Positions 42,404 to 51,108 are shown, counted from the stretch's first letter. The stretch is DNA of 64,000 nt from Anaerolineae bacterium (GCA_013178295.1 JABLWW010000002.1:186001-250000), one strand, 5' to 3'. The notes: a model not told the origin generated them from the sequence alone. A program made the numbers and translations.

Positions 42404-44146
42404 ATGACTACCTCCATTGTTGATGCTGAATCGTTATTAGCGATTGATATAGGAACGATTAACACGCGCGCTTTGTTGTTTGACATTGTTGAGGGTCAAT
42501 ATCGCCACATTGCCACAGGGACAGCCCTGACAACGGCAGGGGTGCCATATCTTGACGTAGGGGAGGGTATCCATCGGGCAATACAGAATCTACAGGATTT
42601 GACGGGGCGGGTGATTATTGGTCCGTCTTCTGAGGTCATTTTGCCCATGGCGGCAAACGGAGCGGGGATAGATCAACTGGCAATTACGTACTCTGCTGGT
42701 CCCGAACTGCGAGTTGTAATTGCAGGGCTGTTGCCAGATGTTTCTATTTCCAGCGCGCAGCGTCTGGTTGCTACTGTCAACAGCCGGGTGGTAGAAACAA
42801 TCGGCATAACAGATCGCCGCCGCATGGAGGTGCAGCTAGATGCAATCGTCCATGCGAAGCCCGATCTGGTGATTATCTCTGGGGGGACAGATTATGGCGC
42901 AAACCGCTCGGTGCTTAAAGTAGTCGAATTGATATTACTGGCGTGCAAAGTTACTGCAAAGGGGCAAATACCAGAAGTCGTTTTTGCGGGTAATAAGGCT
43001 TTGGCAGATAGGGTGAAGGAGTTTTTGGGGAGGTATACACGGGTAACCCTGCTTTCCAATTTGAGACCAAGTGTTGATGTTGAAAACATTGACTCAAATC
43101 TGAACGCGTTTATAGAAGTGGTGAATCGTATTCGTGGTGAGCAGATAGGAGGGTTGGCTGCTTTTGCTGCTTTGGGCAATACATGTGTGATGCCAACACC
43201 GCTTGCTTTTGGGCGTATGATACGGTTTATTAGCTGTGTCAATAAAGAAAAAGGGGTCTTGGGAGTGGACTTGGGTGCCAGCGCAGCAACGGTAGCCATC
43301 GCGGTTGGCGGAAAACTTTCCCTGAACGTGTATCCTCTCAACATGGGAGCAGGACACCTATCACAAAGAGCTATCGAAGGCGTTATGCGCTGGCTTTCAG
43401 CAGATATACCAGAGGCGGTGGTGCGCGATTATCTCTGGCAAAAAACGCTCTTTCCAGCCAGCCTGCCGCTGACTCACCAAAGTCTGCTAATTGAGCAGGC
43501 TGCAGCGCGTTATATTTTGCAGACAGTAACCCAACTGGCCATGATGCGCGGGCAGTACGCCGGGCGTGGTTTTGAGCCAGTAATTGCTTCTGGGGCGGTG
43601 TTATCGTTCACCCCCCAGATAGAGCAAAGTTTATTGATGCTGTTGGATGGTTTGCAGCCGTCTGGTATCACTACGCTTATTCTTGACCCGAATGGTGTCA
43701 TGTCTGCTATGGGGGCTGCGGCAGGGCTCAATAGTGTCATCCCGGTACACATCCTTGAATCTGGTGCATTTTTGAATCTGGGTACAGTTATTGCGCCGTA
43801 TAGCCGGGCGCGTTATGGCAGCAAAGTTCTGCAGGTGCGGGTTGTGTATGAGCAGGGGGGGGATGCCCGTTATGAGATCAAACAGGGAACACTGGCTTTA
43901 CTGCCGTTGGAGAATGGTCAGGTGGCACGTTTGCATCTTTCGGCAATTAACGGAGCGACGTTGGATGCAACGGGGAAGGTGAGGAGTGCAAATTTCAAAG
44001 TGATTGGCGGAGTTTGCGGTATTGTGATTGATGCGCGCGGCCGCCCAATCGCTTTGCCTTCTGACAAAGCGAGAAGACGCGAGATGTTATGCAAATGGAG
44101 AGATGCACTGGGAATCAGCGATTCTGGCATAGAACTTGCACGGTGA
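42404..44146 (+). CDS. GlmL/MutL-family ASKHA ATPase-like protein
   Basis: The 580-residue protein resembles GlmL/MutL, the actin-like (ASKHA) companion of glutamate mutase. A first phosphate loop is LLAIDIGTINTRALLFD (residues 11-27). The central part has PDLVIISGGTDYGANRSVLKVVE and EVVFAGNKALADRVKEFL, typical of the family, and a second phosphate loop GVLGVDLGASAATVAIA lies near residue 287. A further ~110-residue C-terminal domain (IAPYSRARYGSKVLQVRVVYE onward) is not in the classic family. No glutamate mutase S or E gene is in the window. It is surrounded by membrane proteins, so it probably has a different client here. Confidence 0.85.
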   Translation: MTTSIVDAESLLAIDIGTINTRALLFDIVEGQYRHIATGTALTTAGVPYLDVGEGIHRAIQNLQDLTGRVIIGPSSEVILPMAANGAGIDQLAITYSAGPELRVVIAGLLPDVSISSAQRLVATVNSRVVETIGITDRRRMEVQLDAIVHAKPDLVIISGGTDYGANRSVLKVVELILLACKVTAKGQIPEVVFAGNKALADRVKEFLGRYTRVTLLSNLRPSVDVENIDSNLNAFIEVVNRIRGEQIGGLAAFAALGNTCVMPTPLAFGRMIRFISCVNKEKGVLGVDLGASAATVAIAVGGKLSLNVYPLNMGAGHLSQRAIEGVMRWLSADIPEAVVRDYLWQKTLFPASLPLTHQSLLIEQAAARYILQTVTQLAMMRGQYAGRGFEPVIASGAVLSFTPQIEQSLLMLLDGLQPSGITTLILDPNGVMSAMGAAAGLNSVIPVHILESGAFLNLGTVIAPYSRARYGSKVLQVRVVYEQGGDARYEIKQGTLALLPLENGQVARLHLSAINGATLDATGKVRSANFKVIGGVCGIVIDARGRPIALPSDKARRREMLCKWRDALGISDSGIELAR

Positions 44147-44153
44147 ACTTGTG

Positions 44154-45209
44154 ATGTCTATGATAGCACCTGTTACCCATTTTCTGCCTTTGACCAAAAT
44201 TCGCCGAGCGCGCCTGTTGCCTGTCAGCGGGCGGGTGGTTGTCCGTGTTGGGCAGAAAGTGTCCGCTGTTGATGTTGTTGCGGAATCGCTGGGCAGCGGT
44301 AAACATGTCATTGTGGATGTGTGGCAGGCGCTGGGTTTTTCAGCCACCAGCAGGTCTGAAAAGTGGGTTGGGCGTAAGGTTGGCGAGACGGTGCAGGTTG
44401 GGGATGTCATTGCTGAGACGGGCGGCTTGTTTCGCAAAGTCGTTCGAGCACCTGTTGAGGGTCAGATTATCGCAATTGGCGGCGGCCAGGTGCTCCTGGA
44501 GACGAAAGGGGAAGGCACGGCTGTTTTGGCTGGTTTTTCAGGTGTGGTGGAAGAACTGGTGCCTGAGCGGGGGGCAATTATTGAGGGGAGCGGCGCGCTG
44601 ATACAGGGGGTTTGGGGCAATCAGCGGATTGGCATGGGCACCTTGCAGGTGGTGGCATCTGCGCCTGATGAGGAGCTGCGTGCGGACAGGCTTGATGTCA
44701 GTTTGCGTGGAGCAATTTTGGTGTGCGGGTACTGTGCTGATGCAGGGGTGTTTGCGAAAGCGTCTGATTTACAGATACGGGGATTGATTCTTGCCAGCAT
44801 GGCGTCCAGCCTGATTCCTGCCGCCAGAAAGGTGGATTACCCGATTGTTCTTGTGGAGGGTTTTGGCAATTTGCCGTTCAACCAGGTTGCCTATAAAATT
44901 CTATCAACCAATGAAAAACGCGAAGTAGCTGTCAATGCCGCCCTGTGGGATATTTATCAGGGCGAAAGACCGGAGATTTTTATTCCACTTCCTGCAGAGG
45001 GTGAGATGGCTGCGGAAACAGACGAGTTTCACCCCGGGCAGATTGTCCGCATTCAGGGGGGGGATTTTCCTGAACGGACGGGGCGGATTGTTGAGGTGTA
45101 TCCCTATCCATGTCCGATTTCTAATGGATTGAAAGTGTTGGCTGCCAGAGTAGAGCTTGCTGACCGGGAGTCGGTCGTGCCTTTGGCTAATCTGGATGTG
45201 ATTGAGTGA
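44154..45209 (+). CDS. Protein with barrel-sandwich (lipoyl-like) and KOW-like domains
   Basis: A 351-residue cytoplasmic-type protein. Residues 10-40 and 75-130 look like a barrel-sandwich hybrid fold (VGRKVGETVQVGDVIAETGG, VVRAPVEGQIIAIGGGQVLLET) without a biotinyl/lipoyl Lys motif. A central alpha/beta part follows (GAILVCGYCADAGVFAKASDLQIRGLILASM, YPIVLVEGFGNLPFNQVAYKIL). The C-terminal 70 residues resemble a KOW/SH3-type module (HPGQIVRIQGGDFPERTGRIVEVYP). The ATG at 44154 is 7 bases after the upstream stop. It is likely a soluble partner of the ASKHA protein. No enzyme motif is recognised. Confidence 0.65.
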   Translation: MSMIAPVTHFLPLTKIRRARLLPVSGRVVVRVGQKVSAVDVVAESLGSGKHVIVDVWQALGFSATSRSEKWVGRKVGETVQVGDVIAETGGLFRKVVRAPVEGQIIAIGGGQVLLETKGEGTAVLAGFSGVVEELVPERGAIIEGSGALIQGVWGNQRIGMGTLQVVASAPDEELRADRLDVSLRGAILVCGYCADAGVFAKASDLQIRGLILASMASSLIPAARKVDYPIVLVEGFGNLPFNQVAYKILSTNEKREVAVNAALWDIYQGERPEIFIPLPAEGEMAAETDEFHPGQIVRIQGGDFPERTGRIVEVYPYPCPISNGLKVLAARVELADRESVVPLANLDVIE

Positions 45210-45264
45210 TCAAAAACGATGTGCGATGTTCTTTAAGAAATTCGCTAATTGAGGAGAAATTCTG

Positions 45265-45906
45265 ATGACCGATAATGATAACAGTTCTTATGACTATGAC
45301 TCCGAGGCTGACGATCTGGAACCACGGAGCAGCGGGGGCAGCAGCCGAACGTTCATCATAGCATTTGCCATTCTGGCGGTGGTGTTTTTGGTATTTTTGG
45401 CAGCTATGGTTATTTTGCTGCCGATGTTGAGATCGTCCAGCAATGCCCAGTACTTGCAGCAGGCGGCGCAAATTAATGCCCAGAATACTGCAACATCCCT
45501 TGCGGCGACCCAAATTGCCCTGACCATGGATGCGCAGCGTAAGATTACCCCCACTCCTTTGCCTACCACTCCGCCGCCACCTTCTCCTGTTCCGCCGACA
45601 TCCACACCGGTTGTCCTTGTAGCCACCGAGTCGGCTGAGGCGAAGGGAATGGAAGCAACGCCAGAGGCGACAGCAGGCGTGGGTGCGGCTGAAGAGGGTG
45701 GGGTTAACCGCACTGCGACGATCGCTGCGCTTTTCACACAAGCTGCTATGAGTTCCGGGGCGGAGGCGACAACATATCCTTTCAGTTCGACAGCTTTGCC
45801 AAATACCGGTTTTATGGACGAGTTTGGCTTGCCGGGCATGATTGGGGTTGCCATTGTACTGGTGGCGGTTGTGATTTTTGCACGGCGTTTGCGTACGCAG
45901 AGGTAA
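45265..45906 (+). CDS. Bitopic protein with Pro/Thr-rich region and C-terminal LPNTG anchor-like signal
   Basis: A 213-residue protein. A short acidic cytoplasmic head (1-28) is followed by a membrane helix (29-53), then an exposed region with Ala/Gln repeats (QYLQQAAQINAQNTATSLAA), a Pro/Thr/Ala-rich stretch (about 92-150), and at the end LPNTG, a hydrophobic helix and RRLRTQR. The tail has the three parts of a sortase sorting signal, but the N-terminal helix is not followed by a cleavage site, so the protein may span the membrane twice. It is the last gene of the cluster and is followed by a strong terminator. Confidence 0.7.
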   Translation: MTDNDNSSYDYDSEADDLEPRSSGGSSRTFIIAFAILAVVFLVFLAAMVILLPMLRSSSNAQYLQQAAQINAQNTATSLAATQIALTMDAQRKITPTPLPTTPPPPSPVPPTSTPVVLVATESAEAKGMEATPEATAGVGAAEEGGVNRTATIAALFTQAAMSSGAEATTYPFSSTALPNTGFMDEFGLPGMIGVAIVLVAVVIFARRLRTQR

Positions 45907-45933
45907 TAGCAACTTAATTAGGAATAAAATAGC

Positions 45934-45967
45934 ATCCCCTCTTCTTGAAATCTTTTGAAGAGGGGAT
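45934..45967. terminator. Bidirectional terminator between the membrane cluster and the phosphohexomutase gene
   Basis: A perfect 11-bp stem (ATCCCCTCTTC / GAAGAGGGGAT) with a 12-base loop. On the plus strand it is followed by AGTTGTTTT; on the minus strand by a GCTATTTTATT run. It separates two convergent operons. Confidence 0.85.
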
Positions 45968-46000
45968 AGTTGTTTTAAGTCAGCAGAGTGAGAAGGGTTT

Positions 46001-47461
46001 TTATGTAACGCTTGCTGCTACCTGTTTGCCATATTCTAACAATGCGCCAACCATGTCCTGCGAGCGACCTTCGGCGTATACCCTGAGAACAGGCTCGGTT
46101 CCGGAAGGGCGGATCAGAAGCCAGGAATCGTCGGCAAGGATATATTTGACTCCATCCAGTGCGCTGATGTCGGTGATGGTTTCGCCTCCAATAGATTGGG
46201 GGGCGTCATGCTGTAGCTTGTGAACCATTTTTTCCTTGGCAACCGGGAAACGCAGACGAAGGTCAGCGCGCTCGTAGAAAGCCGGTCCCACCTCTTTCAG
46301 CAGATTCTCAACCAGTTCATACAGGGTAGTTTTTGCACTGGCGACGATTTCAATGAGCAGCAAGCCGAGCAAAATGCCGTCACCCTCAGGGATGTGCCCT
46401 TTAAAAGAAATGCCACCCGATTCTTCGCCTCCAATGAGAACATCTTCCTTCATCATGTAGTCGGCAATATGATTAAAACCGACTGGTGTCTCATAACAGG
46501 GCAAACCATATTTGTTTGCCAGACGGTCAATCATGCGTGTGGTTGAAACTGTGCGGACAACAGCACCGCCGAGGTGGCGTTTTTCAACCAGATGCCGCAG
46601 CGCCAGTGCCATGATTTTGTGGGGATCGACAAAGTTACCGCGCTCGTCCATCGCGCCAATGCGGTCGGCATCGCCATCTGTGGCAATGCCAAAAGAACCC
46701 AGTCCTGTGCCAATTGCGCCTGCCAGGGCACCCAAATAGCGCCCAATGGGTTCCGGGTGTACGCCTCCGAAGCCGGGGTTCATTTCATTGCGGATTTCGG
46801 TTACCTCGCAGCCGGTGCCTTGCAAGATACCCCGTATCACGCCTCTTCCGGAGCCATACATTGAATCAACTACAATCCGCAAATCCCCATCTGCAATTGT
46901 GTTGAAATTGATCAGTTTTCTGAGATGCTCGTAATAAGCCGGGATGGGGTTAAAGCGGGTGATTAGCCCAAGCCGCAGTGCCTGCTCGTATTCCATCAGG
47001 TTTGGGCCGCGTCCCAGTTGCTCGTTATCGTTGAGATACACTTCAACACGGCGGCACTGTTCTGGGAGTGCTGAAGCGCCGTTGGAAGATTTAAGCTTGA
47101 CGCCGTTGTAACGCGGCGCATTGTGTGATGCTGTAATCATAATGCCCCCGATGGCATCCTGGTTGCAGACGGAATATGAGATTGCAGGTGTAGGAGCGTC
47201 GGACTGGCTCAGCTGCACGTGGTATCCATTGGCTGCCAGCACACGCGCAGCTTCGGCTGCATAGCGGTCAGAAAGAAAGCGCGTGTCGAAACCTACCACA
47301 ACTTTGCGTGACAAGCGCGGATTTGCCGGGGATATATTTTCATCCCAGTTGGAGTCGTTAAAAGCATCGGCAATTGCCTGGGTGATGAGGCGGAGGTTGC
47401 TGAAGGTAAACGTGTCTGAAATAACTGCGCGCCAGCCGTCCGTTCCAAAGTGAATAGTCAT
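46001..47461 (-). CDS. Phosphoglucomutase/phosphomannomutase family phosphohexomutase
   Basis: The 486-residue enzyme moves phosphate between C1 and C6 of a hexose phosphate. The four family loops are intact: the phosphoserine loop ITASHNAPRYNG, the metal loop ATDGDADRIG, the sugar loop GEESGGISF and the phosphate loop RPSGTEPVLRVY. It starts MTIHFGTDGWR, typical of the archaeal/bacterial group whose members act on glucose, mannose or glucosamine phosphates. The substrate cannot be fixed; a GlmM-like role would fit with glmS. AGGAG lies shortly before the ATG at 47461. Confidence 0.93.
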   Translation of the reverse strand: MTIHFGTDGWRAVISDTFTFSNLRLITQAIADAFNDSNWDENISPANPRLSRKVVVGFDTRFLSDRYAAEAARVLAANGYHVQLSQSDAPTPAISYSVCNQDAIGGIMITASHNAPRYNGVKLKSSNGASALPEQCRRVEVYLNDNEQLGRGPNLMEYEQALRLGLITRFNPIPAYYEHLRKLINFNTIADGDLRIVVDSMYGSGRGVIRGILQGTGCEVTEIRNEMNPGFGGVHPEPIGRYLGALAGAIGTGLGSFGIATDGDADRIGAMDERGNFVDPHKIMALALRHLVEKRHLGGAVVRTVSTTRMIDRLANKYGLPCYETPVGFNHIADYMMKEDVLIGGEESGGISFKGHIPEGDGILLGLLLIEIVASAKTTLYELVENLLKEVGPAFYERADLRLRFPVAKEKMVHKLQHDAPQSIGGETITDISALDGVKYILADDSWLLIRPSGTEPVLRVYAEGRSQDMVGALLEYGKQVAASVT

Positions 47462-47539
47462 AGATATCTCCTGGTAGGAAAAGGTAAATTTGTCTTTGAG
47501 ACTGTATGATAACTTGCAGAGTATGAAGTTTGCAGGGGG

Positions 47540-48724
47540 TTAGCCGGGCGGCGCGGCGGTGGCGGTAATGAGCAAGATACGGCGTATCCAGCCTGTTTCA
47601 CCGTCAGGCGCCCGCACATGCACCCAGATGCCCGATGAGTTCTTTTCAACCTCTGGCAGGATTTCAACAATTGATCCATTGGATAAGATTTTGACCGCCT
47701 GGGCATCGTTTCTTGGCTCACTGCGGATAAAAGCACCATCTCCTTCGTATGCGTTGATCTTTCCCCACACGGGGGTAGGTTGCGGGCTGAGCGTTTGGGT
47801 GGGTGTGCGTGTGGGTACCAATGTGTTGGTTGGTGTTGGGGTTATTGTAGGGGGGTTTGGAGTGTTGGAAAGTGTGGTAGAGGGAGAAGGGGAAAGGGTC
47901 ATTGTTGGCGGATGTGTTGGCATAGCTAACTCAGTTGACATCGCTGTTCCGATGCCGCTGATGGCAATCAAAGCGATCAGGCTGATGAGAAGCAGGGTGC
48001 TGCTAAGCGTATAACCAAATACCGTGTTTGGGCGTAGCCCGAGCAGAAAGAAGATAACAGTGCCGATCAATGCTGCCCAGGCAAGGTGGATGATGAATAC
48101 GATCAACCCGTCGGGGAACAGCCCGCTGATGCCGCTTGTTAACCCAAAGCCAGCAACTCCCAGGGGTAGAAACAGCTCGTAAGACAGAGCAATGCTGCTG
48201 ATAACAGGGCGTTGTGAGGGATGTTTGACAAGCAGAAAGACCGCAGAGATTGCGCCTCCTGACAGCACGATGAAATCTGCCAGGGAAAGATGGGCGTGGT
48301 AAAGAGCCTGCTGTACCTCTATGCTGGGAAAAAGGGTGTATCCCAATCCTACCAGCCCGCTGCCAAGGAAGACGAGTGCACTGCTGATGGCAATGCTCCC
48401 TAACATTTGCACAAAAAAGCGTCTGGAACCAAATACTGAGGCAAGGGATAGTCCTGTTACCGGCCCGAGGAATGGGCTGAGCAAGGCTGCCAGCACGAAA
48501 AGGGCAGGCAGATTTGTCAGACATGCTGCACCGATTATCAATCCACACAGCAGAGACAGTACAAAAAATTCGACGGAAGGTGTCGCCTGATAAGCCAATG
48601 AAGCCAGAAACTCTGCTCTTTCACCCTCTGCTTCTGGCATGATAAGCCGCTTTCTGCGGCGGCGGCGTGCTGGCGGCAGGTTGTGTTCCTCAGGTGGGAG
48701 TGGTTCGCTGGTTGGCAGGTTCAT
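47540..48724 (-). CDS. DUF389-like membrane protein with C-terminal SH3-type domain
   Basis: The 394-residue protein has a basic cytoplasmic N-terminus (RRRRRKRLIMP), then about six membrane helices (residues 52-260) including ALLSPFLGPVTGLSLASVFGSRRF, reminiscent of DUF389. A Thr/Pro/Ser-rich linker (about 265-318) leads to a bacterial SH3-like domain (325-385: GDGAFIRSEPRNDAQAVKILSNG, VHVRAPDGETGWIRR). SH3 domains of this type bind cell-wall or surface ligands, so the C-terminus is probably outside. Its start overlaps the end of the HAD gene by 4 bases (ATGA). The fusion of such a membrane part with an SH3 domain is unusual. Confidence 0.72.
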   Translation of the reverse strand: MNLPTSEPLPPEEHNLPPARRRRRKRLIMPEAEGERAEFLASLAYQATPSVEFFVLSLLCGLIIGAACLTNLPALFVLAALLSPFLGPVTGLSLASVFGSRRFFVQMLGSIAISSALVFLGSGLVGLGYTLFPSIEVQQALYHAHLSLADFIVLSGGAISAVFLLVKHPSQRPVISSIALSYELFLPLGVAGFGLTSGISGLFPDGLIVFIIHLAWAALIGTVIFFLLGLRPNTVFGYTLSSTLLLISLIALIAISGIGTAMSTELAMPTHPPTMTLSPSPSTTLSNTPNPPTITPTPTNTLVPTRTPTQTLSPQPTPVWGKINAYEGDGAFIRSEPRNDAQAVKILSNGSIVEILPEVEKNSSGIWVHVRAPDGETGWIRRILLITATAAPPG

Positions 48725-49191
48725 GTTCGTAAGGTTGCCACCAATCGAATGGGTTTGAGCAATAGTTCAAGCGCAGAAAGAATGTCTGGCATGACAATAT
48801 TGGCGGACGCAAGTGAGCTTGTCGCCAGCCCTTCTGGGGACAAAATGCATATCCCAATGGCAGCCTCAGCAAGCATGATATGATCATTGGCGCCCTGTCC
48901 TATAGCAATAACCCGTTCGGCGCCTAGCTGACGGACATAGTCTGCTTTTTGCTCTGCCTCGTTTCCGGGTTGGATTCTAACTGTAGAGAGATTGAGAACC
49001 TTACTGATGGACTCGATATGACCGTATGTGTCGGCGCTGATGATGTGAACCTGAAGCCGATCTTTAAGCGTTGTGATGGTGCGCATGACACCTTCAACCA
49101 GTTTGCCATCTACAGTGAGGGTTCCGCTTAAATCGCACACCAGATGATCTAGCTGGTAGACCCCTTTACCGGGAACATTTAACTCGATCAT
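48721..49191 (-). CDS. HAD-superfamily protein, P-type-ATPase-like
   Basis: A 156-residue cap-less HAD protein. Motif I is CDLSGTLTVDG, with Asp20 as nucleophile but Ser22 where phosphatases have the acid/base Asp; P-type ATPases have Thr there (DKTGT). Motif II is IISADTYG, and the final motif is IGQGANDHIML, near the GDGxND of P-type ATPases but with Gln for the first Asp. Slow turnover or a phosphate-sensing role is likely. It is the first gene of a two-gene operon with the DUF389-like/SH3 membrane protein. Confidence 0.82.
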   Translation of the reverse strand: MIELNVPGKGVYQLDHLVCDLSGTLTVDGKLVEGVMRTITTLKDRLQVHIISADTYGHIESISKVLNLSTVRIQPGNEAEQKADYVRQLGAERVIAIGQGANDHIMLAEAAIGICILSPEGLATSSLASANIVMPDILSALELLLKPIRLVATLRT

Positions 49192-49428
49192 ACGCTGGTA
49201 ATTATAATACAGACTCGGTTGAAAAGAGACTGTAGGTGATTATCCCTAAATTGGTGAAATCACAATCGGGTCATTGAGAAGTGGATACTGGGCGTTCTAA
49301 ACCTTTTGTGGCAGAATATATAGCAGGTTTCAAGTGTCTTTGCCAGAAATGGGCGGTTGCGTATGTGGCAGGCTCGCCAAAGTAGGGTAAAATAGGGTAC
49401 GTTTTCAAAAATTAAAGGTCGTGCCGGT

Positions 49429-50448
49429 ATGCGCGAAATAGCGTGTAAATTCTTTGCCATGTTTGCTGTTCTTGTTCTGATGTCCTGTGGGACAAGAATC
49501 AGCACACCCGAGGCGGGCATGCAATTGCCCACTGTCGAGGCTGTTCCCAGTGTGGCCGCTTCTTCCACACCAACGGCGCAGCCAGCAAAAGTGATTCTGG
49601 TTTCGCCACCTGGACGTGGGGATATTGAGCTTCTTCAGGCAACGATAACAGAGCTGGCTGAAGAGACAGGGATGGTGTTGACCATTGTACCCGCGCTTGA
49701 GGCGCAGCAGGTGACGCAGGATGTGAAGATTGTTATTTTGCTTTCTCCTATGCAAAATCTTCCAGATTTGTTGGCGGCAGCTCCCCAAACGCAGTTTGTC
49801 GTTCTCTCCTCTGTGGATCTGACGCAGGCAGGGAACTTGAACGTGATTCGCTTGCAGCCTGAAAAGCAAGGTTTTGTGGCTGGGTATTTATCAATGCTGG
49901 TTGCGTATGATTACCGTGCCGCAGCTCTTTTGCCGGTGGAAGAACCTTTGGGAACAACATTAGAGGATGCCTTTCGCAGCGGTTCGGGGTATTATTGCGG
50001 GATTTGTGCTTCGGTTAGCTCGCCGGTGATCAGGTTTCCTCTCATCGCACGGCTCTCCTCTGCCAGTGATGCGAGCGTTTGGCAACCGACGGTTGAGTCG
50101 CTGCGCGCAAATGTTGTCTATGCCATGTATATTTCTCCCGAGTCGGCTAACCCCGATATGGTCAGTGCACTTGCTCAGCAGGGTTATATTCTCATTGGTG
50201 GTCAAACACCTCCTCAGGAGGTCATGCCGCGTTGGGCGGCCACAGTAGAATATGACACGTTGGGCGCTTTGCAAGAAGCATGGCCCGCACTGGTTGCCGG
50301 TGATGGCGGACGAGTGATAAGCCCCTCGCTTCGCATCAACGATATCAACAGAAATATATTGAGTGCGGGAAGACAGCGGCTGGTGGAGGATGTGATGGCA
50401 AAGCTGGAAGCAGGCGCGGTTTATCCGTTTACTGTTCCCGCCCAGTAG
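49429..50448 (+). CDS. BMP/substrate-binding-like lipoprotein
   Basis: A 339-residue lipoprotein with signal peptide residues 1-19 and lipobox VLMSC. A Ser/Thr/Pro linker (25-50) leads to a periplasmic-binding-like fold: LVSPPGRGDIELLQATITELAEETG, NVIRLQPEKQGFVAGYLSMLVAYDYRAAALLPVEEP and VVYAMYISPESANPDMVSALAQQGYILIGG. The middle part recalls basic membrane proteins (BMP/Med), which bind nucleosides. No permease or ATPase genes are adjacent. Its last 20 bases overlap the convergent sugar transferase gene. Confidence 0.78.
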   Translation: MREIACKFFAMFAVLVLMSCGTRISTPEAGMQLPTVEAVPSVAASSTPTAQPAKVILVSPPGRGDIELLQATITELAEETGMVLTIVPALEAQQVTQDVKIVILLSPMQNLPDLLAAAPQTQFVVLSSVDLTQAGNLNVIRLQPEKQGFVAGYLSMLVAYDYRAAALLPVEEPLGTTLEDAFRSGSGYYCGICASVSSPVIRFPLIARLSSASDASVWQPTVESLRANVVYAMYISPESANPDMVSALAQQGYILIGGQTPPQEVMPRWAATVEYDTLGALQEAWPALVAGDGGRVISPSLRINDINRNILSAGRQRLVEDVMAKLEAGAVYPFTVPAQ

Positions 50449-51070
50449 GAGTGCCCTTAAACTCGCTGGCGGTTGCTTTGCCTGGCTGACTGATGCCTTC
50501 TCTTTTCAGCACTTTCCAGATAGTGATGATTAAGATCTTAATATCCAGCCATAGCGACCAATGGTCAACATACCAGATGTCATGCTGGAATTTTTCTTCC
50601 CACGAGAGAATGTTGCGCCCATGAATTTGAGCCCACCCAGTGATGCCGGGCAGGACATCATGACGGCGCATTTGCTCTGGGGAATAGCGCTCCAGATATT
50701 CCACAAGCAGTGGTCGCGGTCCGACCAGACTCATCTCTCCGCGCAGGATGTTGAATAGCTCGGGCAGTTCATCCAGGCTGGTTGCGCGGAGAAAGTTTCC
50801 CAACGGGAAGAGGCGTTTGTGATCGGGCAGCGGCTTCCCGCGACGGTTGAATGCTTCACGCATGGTGCGAAACTTCAGTAATGTAAAGACAGCCCCCTTA
50901 TAACCAGGTCGGGGTTGGCGGAACAATATGGGCGGTCCTTCAGCGATAAGCAGCATCAGTGCAATAACTGCCAAAAGCGGCGATAAAAGCAAAACCGCTG
51001 GGATGGTCAACAACAGGTCAAAAATTCGTTTGGCTGGCGGGATTCCGGGCGGGAAAATTTTAGTGGGCAT
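50429..51070 (-). CDS. Undecaprenyl-phosphate sugar-1-phosphate transferase (WcaJ/PglC type)
   Basis: The 213-residue enzyme transfers a sugar-1-phosphate to the lipid carrier as the first step of a surface polysaccharide. It has one membrane hairpin (KRIFDLLLTIPAVLLLSPLL, residues 13-32) and the catalytic segment FRQPRPGYKG, LLKFRTM, TSLDELPELFNILRGEMSLVGPRPLL and LPGITGWAQIHGR. The short, C-terminal-domain-only form is like PglC. ATG 51070 is preferred; the frame extends 225 bases further upstream, across the trpS promoter, without family similarity. No other polysaccharide genes are adjacent. Confidence 0.93.
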   Translation of the reverse strand: MPTKIFPPGIPPAKRIFDLLLTIPAVLLLSPLLAVIALMLLIAEGPPILFRQPRPGYKGAVFTLLKFRTMREAFNRRGKPLPDHKRLFPLGNFLRATSLDELPELFNILRGEMSLVGPRPLLVEYLERYSPEQMRRHDVLPGITGWAQIHGRNILSWEEKFQHDIWYVDHWSLWLDIKILIITIWKVLKREGISQPGKATASEFKGTPTGREQ

Positions 51071-51079
51071 TGTATGTAT

Positions 51080-51108
51080 TTTACCAAAGATTAAAAAGTT
51101 GATATAAT
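51080..51108 (+). promoter_or_regulatory. Sigma-70-type promoter of trpS
   Basis: TTTACC (51080-51085) and a consensus TATAAT (51103-51108) are separated by 17 bases. The leader to the trpS ATG is about 40 bases, too short for a T-box. Confidence 0.8.

Noticed and set aside
45187-45912. 241-codon minus-strand frame opposite the LPNTG protein
   Set aside because: It is rich in Arg, Cys and His from reading the Pro/Thr/Ala codons backwards, has no recognisable start region and crosses the end of the neighbouring gene.
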